From contig NZ_CP024202.1 of NCBI RefSeq assembly GCF_003932755.1, forward strand, positions 4,650,001-4,714,000: a stretch of 64,000 nt of DNA, written 5' to 3'. The notes under the pieces were generated by a model. The model saw only the letters and a program-made list of their open reading frames with translations, did no database searches and was not told where the DNA came from. The translations under genes and the position numbers were made by a program. Positions 28,494 through 37,729 of this stretch are shown here, in pieces (within the stretch, counting starts at the first letter, position 1; the number at the start of each line of letters is the position of its first letter). Origin of the DNA: Methylomicrobium sp. wino1. GTDB taxonomy: Bacteria; Pseudomonadota; Gammaproteobacteria; Methylococcales; Methylomonadaceae.

Positions 28494-29111
28494 CTACTGC
28501 TTGGAATAAAGATCGATTTTTTCGCTGATTTTTTCGATCAGCATTTCATAGCCATCACGCTTCAAGATACTGCTATACTCCGAACGCCTTAAAGCCAAAT
28601 CGCTGACGCCGTTGGCAATGATGTTGATTATTCTCCAACCATTGCCTTTTTTCTTCAACATATAATCGAATTTAACATCCTTATCATCCGGTATGACCAA
28701 ATAAGTATGCACGATGACACCGCCTCTTCCGGTCTCTTCTTCCGATTCGAATTTAAACGATTCGCCTGAGTATTCCTTAAAATTGTGCGCGTAAGCCGCA
28801 ACACTGAATCGACTAAACACCTCGACAAATTTTTCTTGTTGATCAGACGACATATTCTCCCATTCACGCCCGACCACAACCCTGGCAATCATATTTAAAT
28901 CATGACTCTCACTGACCGGTTTTTCAAGCTTATCGAAACGGCCTTCATAGCCTAGTTCCTTGCCGTTTTTCATAACATCTAATAACTCGGCTTGAAAATT
29001 TTCAACGACCTCTCTGGCACTGAGAATATCCTCGGCATAGACCTCGGTTAAGCTCAGCAAAAAAAGCAAAAAAAGAACCGATATTTTATTTATTATTAGA
29101 CTCTGATACAT
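28494..29111 (-). CDS. MlaC/Ttg2D-family periplasmic lipid-binding protein, possibly HpnM
   Basis: The ATG at 29111 follows a GGGG site and opens a clean signal peptide (MYQSLIINKISVLFLLFLLS) cut after VYA; a longer frame to 29180 lacks such an N-terminus. The 205-residue form has the MlaC core (AREVVENFQAELLDVMKNGK, FVEVFSRFSVAAYAHNF, GWRIINIIANGVSDLALRRS). MlaC proteins shuttle phospholipids between the membranes. In many hopanoid producers a related protein called HpnM is encoded next to hpn genes, and the position here, one gene from hpnH, makes that plausible. It is probably cotranscribed with mlaA. Confidence 0.88.
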   Translation of the reverse strand: MYQSLIINKISVLFLLFLLSLTEVYAEDILSAREVVENFQAELLDVMKNGKELGYEGRFDKLEKPVSESHDLNMIARVVVGREWENMSSDQQEKFVEVFSRFSVAAYAHNFKEYSGESFKFESEEETGRGGVIVHTYLVIPDDKDVKFDYMLKKKGNGWRIINIIANGVSDLALRRSEYSSILKRDGYEMLIEKISEKIDLYSKQ

Positions 29112-29189
29112 AAAAACCCCAAAAACAGATATTTCCGGCATGCTTTGCCGGCCGTGAAGAAGATATCTAAGATCAACCACATTTCGGTC

Positions 29190-29213
29190 CTTCCCAAGCT
29201 CTATCTTGGGAAG
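29190..29213. repeat. Hairpin repeat, CTTCCCAAG type
   Basis: CTTCCCAAG (29190-29198) and CTTGGGAAG (29205-29213) form a perfect 9-bp stem with a CTCTAT loop. A related unit lies at 39261-39310. It is in the 609-bp gap between mlaC and hpnH, in which I see no gene. Confidence 0.65.
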
Positions 29214-29424
29214 GCAAAAACCGGAAGCCTCTAGCTTCGAGGGATTAGACCGGTCGATTGAACTTGGTTTAACTGTAACCGCTACAAGCGAAGGCGTAGT
29301 AAATACATCGGCTTACTTTCACTTTTACCGCGAAGCCCTATGCAGGACGGGTTAAATTCCCATACGCATGAAGTTAAAAAAGGCCAACCCACTCTGCTCT
29401 TCCCCAAGTTGCTATTAAAGCATG

Positions 29425-29515
29425 TAGCCCGTATGCAGCGTAACGGAATACGGGACTGGCGTGGCTCCTAGCTTCCCGGATTGCGCTCCGTTCCATCCGG
29501 GCTACGCTGTTTATA
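29425..29515. repeat. Palindromic intergenic repeat (CCCGTATGCAGCG / CCGGGCTACG type)
   Basis: AGCCCGTATGCAGCGTAACG and CGTTCCATCCGGGCTACG mark a repeat of the kind often scattered in proteobacterial genomes, with partly complementary halves (CCCGTAT-N-ATACGGG; CCCGGAT-N-ATCCGGG). It has no coding capacity. It occupies the middle of the mlaC-hpnH gap. Confidence 0.5.
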
Positions 29516-29602
29516 CTCGCCGGAAGAGATCGGTAGCGATTCAGCAGCGGGGATCTGTGCTTAGATTGATGCGCATGGGTTGAATACCGCCTCGCATCCG
29601 GC

Positions 29603-29668
29603 TTTGCCGAGAACCCCGGCGCCTCCTTAAGCATCGCCGAAATTTGACGTGCGAAAGGTAAAGATATA
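29603..29668. repeat. MITE-like element family A, single end, reversed
   Basis: Read on the minus strand from 29668, the sequence TATATCTTTACCTTTCGCAC leads into GTCAAATTTCGGCGATGCTT and AAGGAGGCGCCGGGGT. This is the left end of family A with a small insertion after TATA. No matching right end is seen. Confidence 0.5.
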
Positions 29669-29720
29669 CCGGCAACAACGGCATCCATACCTCCATGGGC
29701 ACCGCTCGAACCTACTTTAT

Positions 29721-30833
29721 TTATGAATCCATCGCCTCAACTGTAATAGGAATGCCGGAGAGACTAGAAGCCGGCTTTTCATTTGCATAAACCGGAACCG
29801 GTTCTGGAACCATATCGCCTTCGGTTTTAGGCCCCCTGATCGCTGTCAATAAACCTTTAATCGGGTTTTTCATCATATCTTCTACGGCCGTTGCCTCGTA
29901 GCCGCAATGCGCCATGCAACTCGCGCATTTCGGATTTTTTGAAGTACCGTATTTTTCCCAAGGCGTATCATCGAGCAATTGCTGAAAGGTTTCCGCATAA
30001 CCTTCGTCGGATAACAAGTAGCAAGGCTTTTGCCAACCGAATACATTGCGGGTCGGATTGCCCCATGGCGTACAATTATAGTTTTGATTACCGGCCAAAA
30101 AGTCTAAATAGAGCGACGAATGATTCAATTTCCATTTACGATTCTTGCCGATCTTGAAAATGCCCCGGAATAATTCCTTGACATCGCGTCCTTTGATAAA
30201 GATATCTTGTTGCGGCGCGCGTTCGTAACTGAAACCCGGCGCGATCGTAATACCTTCAACGCCCAATTCCATCGCATAATCCAAAAACTCGGCGACCTCT
30301 TTCGCTTGCTCACCTTGAAACAGCGTGCAATTGATCGTGACTCTAAAACCTTTATCGAGGGCCAACTTGATCGCTTCGACCGCTCTATCGAAAACGCCGT
30401 CCTGGCAAACCGATGCATCGTGCCTTTCTTTATTGCCATCTAAATGAATGGAAAAAGTCAGATAAGGAGATGGCTTGTAATCATCGATCTTTTTCTTCAA
30501 TAACAGTGCATTAGTGCACAGATATACGAATTTCTTTCTGGCGATGATGCCTTCGACAATTGCAGGCATATCTTTATGAATTAACGGCTCGCCACCGGGG
30601 ATCGAAACCATTGGCGCATCACATTCGTCGACTGCTTGCAAACATTCCTCAACCGATAAACGCTTATCTAAAATATCATCCGGATAGTCGATCTTTCCGC
30701 ATCCGGCGCAGGCCAGATTGCATCGAAACAATGGCTCGAGCATCAGAACCAAAGGATACTTTTTAGCCCCTTTCAGTTTTTGTTTAATAAGATAACTACC
30801 AACTGCTAACTGCTGACGTAATGGCACACCCAC
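29721..30833 (-). CDS. hpnH: Hopanoid biosynthesis radical SAM protein HpnH
   Basis: The GTG at 30833 is chosen as start because GGAGG lies 8 bp upstream and the product then begins MGVPLRQQLAVGSY, like known HpnH proteins; ATGs at 30839 and 30848 sit on or before the GGAGG. The 370 residues carry the radical SAM motif CNLACAGCG (CxxxCxxC, about residues 45-53), SIPGGEPLIHKDM and a C-terminal cysteine region NPKCASCMAHCGYE. HpnH adds the 5'-deoxyadenosyl group to the hopene skeleton, giving adenosylhopane, the first C35 intermediate. It is divergent from the squalene synthase-shc operon, with a 471-bp shared upstream region. Confidence 0.95.
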   Translation of the reverse strand: MGVPLRQQLAVGSYLIKQKLKGAKKYPLVLMLEPLFRCNLACAGCGKIDYPDDILDKRLSVEECLQAVDECDAPMVSIPGGEPLIHKDMPAIVEGIIARKKFVYLCTNALLLKKKIDDYKPSPYLTFSIHLDGNKERHDASVCQDGVFDRAVEAIKLALDKGFRVTINCTLFQGEQAKEVAEFLDYAMELGVEGITIAPGFSYERAPQQDIFIKGRDVKELFRGIFKIGKNRKWKLNHSSLYLDFLAGNQNYNCTPWGNPTRNVFGWQKPCYLLSDEGYAETFQQLLDDTPWEKYGTSKNPKCASCMAHCGYEATAVEDMMKNPIKGLLTAIRGPKTEGDMVPEPVPVYANEKPASSLSGIPITVEAMDS

Positions 30834-31304
30834 GGGCATATCCTCCATAGTGACTGATACAAGCAAGGCCGACCCTAATCGAGCCTCATAAAACCGAAAA
30901 TCTACCTGTTGCATGCTTGCAACAGACCGAAAACACTATACATCCTTCCTTGAAAACGACTGCAGGCGAATCAAAAAAACCCACCTAAAATATAAGTCCT
31001 TATAGATTACAATCATTTATAGATTCACAAGTAGAATACTATCTTTTCGGAATTGACTCCAGTTTTAGCATAATTTTATCGTCATAAGAGCCAAATCGGA
31101 GTGCATTGCAGCCTATTTGCAAAAATACAACATTAACTTTTAAATAGTTGATTTTTATTCTATATAACATAGCCGGAGCATAGGATTTTACTCATGTTGG
31201 CTAGAAAACAACATTGCTTTGCAAAATACCAACAAACAGTCTATCATTGCCGTTAAATTCAGTCTGTTTCCAATACCTTCGAGACGAAACCTAAGCTAAT
31301 AATC
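30834..31304. promoter_or_regulatory. Divergent upstream region between hpnH and the squalene synthase operon
   Basis: This 471-bp stretch has no supported gene and is A/T-rich by eye, especially 30980-31260, as expected for a divergent promoter region. Several TATA-like hexamers exist (for example TATATAAC near 31160) but none has a convincing paired -35, so no single promoter is claimed. Confidence 0.4.
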
Positions 31305-32405
31305 ATGAGCGGATTACAACCAACACTGGACAAACCGGAATCGTTAACCGGCCTATCCGACGATGAATTTCAAGCACTGCTGCTTGAAGGCGTCTCCAGG
31401 ACGTTTGCGCTGACAATTCCGCAACTACCGGAAAACCTCTATCGCCCGGTAGCCAATGCCTATCTACTGTGTCGAATTGTCGACACAGTAGAAGACGAAG
31501 TTTCGCTTAGCCCGGAACAGAAAAAAACTTTCTGCGCTCGTTTTATCGAAACCGTCAAGACCGGTCATGGCGCGAATGATTTTGCCGCCGACCTAGCCCC
31601 CTTACTCTCGGAGCAAACCATTCCGGCCGAACATACGCTGATCGATCTGACGCCACGCGTCATTCAAATCACGCATTCGTTCGATCCGCAACAGATTGAA
31701 GCGCTGGCAACTTGCGTCGAAACAATGGCACAAGGCATGCCGATCTTTCAGGCGCAAAACCTAAGCAATGGACTGCCGACCATGGCCGACATGGATAACT
31801 ACTGTTATTACGTAGCCGGCTGTGTCGGCGAAATGCTCGCCAAACTCTTTTGCCATTACTCGCCCGAGATTGCGGTTCATAGAGAGCGACTACTCGAACT
31901 CTCGGTATCGTTCGGACAAGGTCTGCAAATGACCAACATCCTCAAGGACATTTGGGACGACGCCGGGCGCGGCGTTTGCTGGCTTCCCCAAGACATTTTC
32001 GACGAAGCCGGTTTCGACTTGTCCACATTGACGCCGGAAACTGACGACGCGGCCTTCCGAAAAGGCCTTGAACACCTAATCAGCATCGCGCACGGCCACC
32101 TGCGTAACGCACTTACCTATACGCAACTGATTCCGTCTCACGAAACCGGTATTAGAAACTTCTGCCTATGGGCGCTTGGCATGGCGGTCCTGACCTTGCG
32201 AAAAATAAAGCAGCACTTGGATTTTAAACAATCTAACCAAGTCAAGATCACCCGAAACAGTGTCAAGGCAACCATCTTAACGACTCGTCTTACCGGGCGC
32301 AGCAACCTGCTGCTGTCCTTATTGTTTAATCTGACCAGCCGCGGGCTCGAATCGCCCGATTGGACTTACCACCCACAATCCCTGAAAGCTAAGTCAGCAC
32401 TATAA
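31305..32405 (+). CDS. sqs: Squalene synthase (farnesyl-diphosphate farnesyltransferase type)
   Basis: The gene encodes 366 residues. It has an early SRTFALTIPQLP stretch, the first aspartate motif in CRIVDTVEDE (about residues 57-66), MTNILKDIWDDAGRG as the second aspartate motif (about 207-221) and YCYYVAGCVGEML. The pattern is closer to the single-enzyme squalene synthase of eukaryotes and Methylococcus than to the split HpnC/HpnD/HpnE route. It joins two farnesyl diphosphates to squalene, at or near the membrane. shc starts 10 bp after its stop, so it feeds the cyclase directly. Confidence 0.92.
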   Translation: MSGLQPTLDKPESLTGLSDDEFQALLLEGVSRTFALTIPQLPENLYRPVANAYLLCRIVDTVEDEVSLSPEQKKTFCARFIETVKTGHGANDFAADLAPLLSEQTIPAEHTLIDLTPRVIQITHSFDPQQIEALATCVETMAQGMPIFQAQNLSNGLPTMADMDNYCYYVAGCVGEMLAKLFCHYSPEIAVHRERLLELSVSFGQGLQMTNILKDIWDDAGRGVCWLPQDIFDEAGFDLSTLTPETDDAAFRKGLEHLISIAHGHLRNALTYTQLIPSHETGIRNFCLWALGMAVLTLRKIKQHLDFKQSNQVKITRNSVKATILTTRLTGRSNLLLSLLFNLTSRGLESPDWTYHPQSLKAKSAL

Positions 32406-32415
32406 AGGAAGCATT

Positions 32416-34374
32416 ATGTTCACCGACGCCACTACAGAGATCAACACGCGCGACTTGTCCAGCTCCGCCACGGCCATCGTCGCGAAACCGAACGATTTAA
32501 ACAAGGCCATCGGCAAAGCGCAGGATTACCTGCTAAAGCTACAGCAACCGGACGGCCATTGGATCTTCGAACTGGAAGCCGACTGCACGATTCCGTCCGA
32601 ATACATCATGATGATGCATTATCTGGGCGAAATCGACGAAGTACTGCAAGCCAAGATTGCCAATTATCTAAGATCGCGCCAATCCGCGGAAGGCAGTTAT
32701 CCGATGTTTCCCGGCGGCCCAGGCGATATCAGCGGCAGCGTCAAAGTTTATTATGCGCTGAAAATGGCCGGCGATTCGACCGACGCGCCGCATATGCAAA
32801 AGCTAAAAAGCTATATTCTGAGCCAAGGCGGCGCGGCCAGAGCCAACGTCTTTACGCGCATAGCACTGGCGATATTCGAACAACTGCCTTGGCGCGGCGT
32901 GCCTTACATTCCGGTCGAAATCATGCTGTTTCCGAAATGGTTCCCGTTCCATTTGGATAAGGTTTCGTATTGGTCCAGAACGGTCATGGTGCCGTTGTTC
33001 GTGCTGTGCTCAGAAAAAGCAACCGCTAAAAACCCGAATAAAGTCGACATCCTGGAACTGTTTGTCGTTCATCCGGACAAGGAAAAACATTATTTTCCCG
33101 AACGCACGGCGCTGAACAAATTTTTTCTGTTCTTGGATCAACTCGGCCGTGTGACTCGCCCATTGATCCCGAAACGCATGCACCAAAAAGCGCTCGATAA
33201 AGCCCAAGATTGGTTTATTGAACGCCTCAACGGCGAAGACGGTTTGGGCGGAATTTTCCCGGCGATGGTCAATGCATACGAAGCAATGCTGCTGCTCGGC
33301 ATGCCAAAAGATCACGAATTAGTCGTTACGGCTCGCAAAGCGATCGACAAATTGCTGGTCATCAACGAGCACGACGCCTATTGCCAACCTTGCCTGTCTC
33401 CCGTTTGGGATACCGGCCTAACAGCCATGGCTTTGCAGGAAGTCGACAAAAACGGTAATCGTGACGCATTGATTCGCGCCTATGATTGGCTAAAATCCAA
33501 ACAACTGATAGACGAACCGGGCGATTGGCAAGTATCCAAACCTGAATTGGAAGGCGGCGGCTGGGCATTTCAATACGCCAACCCACACTACCCCGATGTC
33601 GACGACACCGGATTGGTTGCGTTCGCCATGGCCGACTCTAATCTGCCCGAGTTGGACGAATCGATACACCGCGCAACACGCTGGATCGTCGGCATGCAAT
33701 CGGAAAACGGCGGATACGGCGCATTCGATGTCGATAATACCTATTATTACTTGAACGAAATACCGTTCGCCGACCACGGCGCATTACTCGACCCGCCCAC
33801 GGTCGACGTCACCGCGCGCTGCGCGATGCTGATGGCACGCGTTGCAAAAGGTCACGACGAATACCGTCCGGCACTGCAACGCACAATCGATTATATTCGT
33901 AGCGAACAAGAAGCGGACGGCTCCTGGTTCGGCCGATGGGGGACCAACTATATCTACGGCACCTGGTCGGTATTATTGGGCCTCGAACAAACCGATGTCC
34001 CTAAAACCGATCCGATGTATGTCAACGCGGCAAAATGGCTGAAAAGCGTGCAACGCGAAGACGGCGGCTGGGGCGAGGATAACTTTAGCTACCATGACGA
34101 ACAAAACTATCGCGGCAAATATCGCTTCAGCACCGCATTCCAAACCGCCTGGGCCGTTATCGGCTTGATTGCCGCCGGCGAAGCACATAGTCCGGAAGTC
34201 AAAGCCGGTGTCGAGTTTCTAATGAAAACCCAGCTGACCGATGGTAGCTGGAACGACAAATGCTTTACCGCTCCAGGTTTTCCAAGAGTGTTTTATTTGA
34301 AATACCACGGCTACGACAAATTCTTCCCTTTGTGGGCCTTGGCCAAATACCGTAACGCGATCAATAACTCGTGA
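32416..34374 (+). CDS. shc: Squalene-hopene cyclase
   Basis: This is a 652-residue full-length triterpene cyclase, also called HpnF. It has repeated QW motifs (such as QQPDGHWIFE, QREDGGWGE and QLTDGSWND), the catalytic acid region PDVDDTGLVAF (about residues 394-404; the family consensus is DxDDTA, here ending in Gly) and FYLKYHGYDKFFPLWALAKY near the C-terminus. It cyclises squalene to hopene and diplopterol as a monotopic membrane protein. A GGAAG ribosome site precedes the ATG. Its stop overlaps the hpnG start (GTGA), indicating coupled translation. Confidence 0.97.
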   Translation: MFTDATTEINTRDLSSSATAIVAKPNDLNKAIGKAQDYLLKLQQPDGHWIFELEADCTIPSEYIMMMHYLGEIDEVLQAKIANYLRSRQSAEGSYPMFPGGPGDISGSVKVYYALKMAGDSTDAPHMQKLKSYILSQGGAARANVFTRIALAIFEQLPWRGVPYIPVEIMLFPKWFPFHLDKVSYWSRTVMVPLFVLCSEKATAKNPNKVDILELFVVHPDKEKHYFPERTALNKFFLFLDQLGRVTRPLIPKRMHQKALDKAQDWFIERLNGEDGLGGIFPAMVNAYEAMLLLGMPKDHELVVTARKAIDKLLVINEHDAYCQPCLSPVWDTGLTAMALQEVDKNGNRDALIRAYDWLKSKQLIDEPGDWQVSKPELEGGGWAFQYANPHYPDVDDTGLVAFAMADSNLPELDESIHRATRWIVGMQSENGGYGAFDVDNTYYYLNEIPFADHGALLDPPTVDVTARCAMLMARVAKGHDEYRPALQRTIDYIRSEQEADGSWFGRWGTNYIYGTWSVLLGLEQTDVPKTDPMYVNAAKWLKSVQREDGGWGEDNFSYHDEQNYRGKYRFSTAFQTAWAVIGLIAAGEAHSPEVKAGVEFLMKTQLTDGSWNDKCFTAPGFPRVFYLKYHGYDKFFPLWALAKYRNAINNS

Positions 34375-35075
34375 TCACAGGGATTATTGCCGCCCTACCG
34401 GAAGAACTAAGCACCCTTTCTTCGGCCAAGCCGAAGAAAGGGTGCTGTCACGTCATCGCCGAAAATATCCTTATCATTCAATCCGGCGCCGGCCCGAAAA
34501 ATGCCAAGCAAGCCGCTGAAAAACTGCTCGATCAAGGCGCCGGACGCCTGATAAGCTGGGGCTGCGCCGCAGCGCTCGCCCCTGACTTGCGCCCAGGCGA
34601 TCTAACTTTGCCTGAGCAACTCATTACCGATGACTTGGAAAGCATCGACATCCACTCTCCCTGGTTTGCCGAAATGCAGGCACTGTTAAACCCGCTTACC
34701 ACTGTCTCGCATATCAGCCTAGCGTCCAGCAATACGCTTGTCGCCACAAGCAAGGAAAAGCAAGACCTCCATAGAAAAACCGGTGCCGCCGCCCTAGACA
34801 TGGAAAGCGTTGCCATCGCCAAAGTCGCTAAAGCCCATCGAATCGATTTCCTGGCCATTCGATCGATCGCAGACCCCGCCAGCATGAGCCTACCTAAAGC
34901 AGTCGCGCACGCATTAACCCCAGACGGCGAAGTCAAAATCGCCAAACTACTTAATTATCTAATCAAACATCCCCTAGAATTTCCAAGCCTGATACAATTA
35001 GGCCGCCATTTTCATGCCTCCCAAAAAACATTGAAACAGGCCGCATCGATTTGGCTGCCATCAATCGTTAACTAA
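34371..35075 (+). CDS. hpnG: Hopanoid biosynthesis nucleoside phosphorylase-like protein HpnG
   Basis: The GTG at 34371 overlaps the shc stop (GTGA). The 234 residues have the nucleosidase/phosphorylase fold signature: GIIAALPEELSTL at the start, SGAGPKNAKQAAEKLL, SWGCAAALAPDLRPGDL and ALDMESVAIAKVAK. HpnG acts after HpnH, releasing adenine from adenosylhopane on the way to ribosylhopane and bacteriohopanetetrol. Its position between shc and hpnN confirms the assignment. Confidence 0.93.
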   Translation: MITGIIAALPEELSTLSSAKPKKGCCHVIAENILIIQSGAGPKNAKQAAEKLLDQGAGRLISWGCAAALAPDLRPGDLTLPEQLITDDLESIDIHSPWFAEMQALLNPLTTVSHISLASSNTLVATSKEKQDLHRKTGAAALDMESVAIAKVAKAHRIDFLAIRSIADPASMSLPKAVAHALTPDGEVKIAKLLNYLIKHPLEFPSLIQLGRHFHASQKTLKQAASIWLPSIVN

Positions 35076-35094
35076 AAACCCGCGCACCGCCGGC

Positions 35095-37713
35095 ATGACG
35101 ACTCAGCATCACGACACCTTTATTCACAGATTATTACTATGGTGGGACCGCCAAGTCGTGCGTTTTTCGTGGACTTTGCTGATTCTAACTACGACTCTGT
35201 GCGGCTTTAGCCTGCATTACACGATCAACAACCTCGGATTCAATACCGACACGACACAAATGCTGTCGCCGGATTTACCTTTTCAGATCAATCGCTTTCG
35301 CCTGAGCGAAGCCTTTCCCGAAGATGCCGCCGCAATCATGCTGGTGGTCGACGGAGATACCCCGGAACAAATCTCGCAGGCCGCTGCCGAACTCGCGCAG
35401 CGCCTAAGCCGCGACAAGAAACACTTCGAGTCGGCAATAATACCGACCGATAATGCATTTTTTAAGCAACAAGCCTTATTATTCCTAAGCCTTGACGAGT
35501 TAGACGACCTATCGAAAAAACTGACCGAAGCCCAACCTTTCATCGGCTATCTCGCGCAACACTACAACCTGGAAGGCTTATTCGAGATCATTCGCCAAGC
35601 GCTCGAGGAAAAAGACAAGTCGTTACCGATGAATCTTACGCCGCTGCTGTCCGCGATAGACGAAACAGTCGACCATCGACTCAATCAGAACCCCCGTTAT
35701 CTATCGTGGCAAAACCTACTGGCCGATCACCGACTCAATACCGAGTCCAAACGATCGATCGTCATTGCCAAACCCAAACTGATTTTTACCGACATCATGC
35801 CCGCCGATTTTGCACTTTCGGCCGCGCGATCCGTGAGTCGATCGATCATGCAGGAAAATCCTGCAGTCCGCATTCGAATTACCGGCGAAACCGCCTTACA
35901 ACACGAAGAACTCGAAACGGTCAGTGAAGGCGCGATTATTTCCGGCATCTTATCGCTGCTGCTCGTTTGCGGCTCGCTATGGTTGAGCTTTCACTCCGTC
36001 AGACTACTCTTGACGACATTGATCGCACTGATCATGGGCCTGATACTGACCGCCGGTTTCGCAACGCTCGCGGTCGGGCACTTAAACATCATCTCGGTCG
36101 CCTTTGCCGTGTTGTATATCGGACTCGGTGTCGACTATGCCACGCATTTGTGCCTACGCTACCGAGAATGCCGTGCAGCCGGCAAGAACAATGAAGACGC
36201 GATCACCGAAAGCATCAACAGCATCGGCTTCTCGTTGTTTTTATGCGCGTTGACCACTGCTATCGGCTTTCTCGGGTTCATACCTACCGACTACTCCGGC
36301 GTGTCCGAATTAGGCATTATTTCCAGCGCCGGCATGTTCATCGGCCTGGGACTTTCCTTATCGATCGTACCCGCCTTATTGAAAGTCATGCCGCTGGGCA
36401 AAACCGCCCCGTTTAAATCCTCGCAACTATCATCGGCCATCGCTCATTTTCCGTTTCGCCACGCCAAAGCGATCAGAATCGTCAGCATACTGCTGGCCAT
36501 TGCCTCAACCGCGATACTCACTCAATTGGAGTTCGATTCCAGCACATTCAATTTACGCGACCCCAGCCGCGAATCGGCCTCGACATTCAAGGAACTCTTA
36601 TCGTCACGCAATGAATCGCCTTATTCGCTGACCGGCCTTGCACACAGCCTAACGGAAGCCGATCGACGCGCCGAAGCGTTGCGTGCCTTGCCTTCGACTC
36701 ATGACGTCCTCACCCTATCGAGCTTTGTCGCCGGCGATCAAGAGGACAAACTCTATCGAATTGATGAACTGGACATGATTCTCGGCGCCCAACTCAAACA
36801 ATTTGGCAAACCGTTGCTTGCCAACGATCAGCGCGATGCCGCGATTCGTTTCGCCGTTACACTGCAAAAAGCCATTGATGAAGCAACGACCTCTGTCCCG
36901 ATTCCGGTATTGGAAACCCTACTCGCACGAATCCACAGCTATATCGAATTTGCCGACCGACAGCCCGAACCGGATACCGAATATAACCAATTGGAACAAA
37001 ACGTACTGGGCCTGCTACCCTATACGATGCAGCGTTTGAGCATCAGCTTGACTGCACAAGCTTACGACCTAGAAGACCTGCCGCCTTACATAAGCGACCA
37101 TTGGCAAAGTAAAACCGGCCTTTATAAAATCATTATCACGCCGGAGAAAAACCTGAACATTGCGAGCCATCGGGAAGCCTTCGTCGATGACGTACAAAGT
37201 ATCGATAAAAGCGTCTCCGGCCTACCGATCATCGATAAAGCCTCCGGCGACGCGATCATACAATCATTTGTCGAAGCCTTCGCTTGCGCATTCGCGGCAA
37301 TCGTTGTGCTCATGCTGATCATTACGAAAAACATCCGCGATACGCTATTGATGATCGGGGCACTTCTGCTTGCAACCCTATTAACCGGCGCGGTCAATGT
37401 CTTACTCAACAATCCGTTTAATTTCGCCAATATCATCGCTCTGCCGCTGCTGATGGGCATGGGCGTCGACAGCGGCATTCATGTCGTACACCGATTGCAC
37501 AGCCACTGGTCGAACGGCGTCGACCTGCTGCAAAGCAGCACCGCACGAGGCGTCTTATTCAGTTCTTTAACAACCTTATGCAGTTTTTCCAGTCTTGCCT
37601 TCACGCCTCATCCGGGCACATCCAGCATGGGCTTGTTACTGGCGATCGGCATTTCCTTTACCATCATTTGCACGTTAATCGTGCTGCCTGCGTTCAGCCG
37701 GCACAAAATATAA
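35095..37713 (+). CDS. hpnN: Hopanoid transporter HpnN (RND/MMPL family)
   Basis: The gene encodes 872 residues. One transmembrane helix (about residues 20-40) is followed by a large periplasmic domain, then five helices (about 275-430, including LGVDYATHLCLRYRE), a second periplasmic domain (about 465-710) and five more helices to the C-terminus (LLMGMGVDSGIHVVHRL). This two-fold symmetry is that of RND/MMPL exporters. HpnN moves hopanoids from the inner toward the outer membrane. It lies 20 bp after hpnG and 17 bp before hpnO in one operon. Confidence 0.95.
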   Translation: MTTQHHDTFIHRLLLWWDRQVVRFSWTLLILTTTLCGFSLHYTINNLGFNTDTTQMLSPDLPFQINRFRLSEAFPEDAAAIMLVVDGDTPEQISQAAAELAQRLSRDKKHFESAIIPTDNAFFKQQALLFLSLDELDDLSKKLTEAQPFIGYLAQHYNLEGLFEIIRQALEEKDKSLPMNLTPLLSAIDETVDHRLNQNPRYLSWQNLLADHRLNTESKRSIVIAKPKLIFTDIMPADFALSAARSVSRSIMQENPAVRIRITGETALQHEELETVSEGAIISGILSLLLVCGSLWLSFHSVRLLLTTLIALIMGLILTAGFATLAVGHLNIISVAFAVLYIGLGVDYATHLCLRYRECRAAGKNNEDAITESINSIGFSLFLCALTTAIGFLGFIPTDYSGVSELGIISSAGMFIGLGLSLSIVPALLKVMPLGKTAPFKSSQLSSAIAHFPFRHAKAIRIVSILLAIASTAILTQLEFDSSTFNLRDPSRESASTFKELLSSRNESPYSLTGLAHSLTEADRRAEALRALPSTHDVLTLSSFVAGDQEDKLYRIDELDMILGAQLKQFGKPLLANDQRDAAIRFAVTLQKAIDEATTSVPIPVLETLLARIHSYIEFADRQPEPDTEYNQLEQNVLGLLPYTMQRLSISLTAQAYDLEDLPPYISDHWQSKTGLYKIIITPEKNLNIASHREAFVDDVQSIDKSVSGLPIIDKASGDAIIQSFVEAFACAFAAIVVLMLIITKNIRDTLLMIGALLLATLLTGAVNVLLNNPFNFANIIALPLLMGMGVDSGIHVVHRLHSHWSNGVDLLQSSTARGVLFSSLTTLCSFSSLAFTPHPGTSSMGLLLAIGISFTIICTLIVLPAFSRHKI

Positions 37714-37729
37714 ATTTAGAGGTCTTTTT

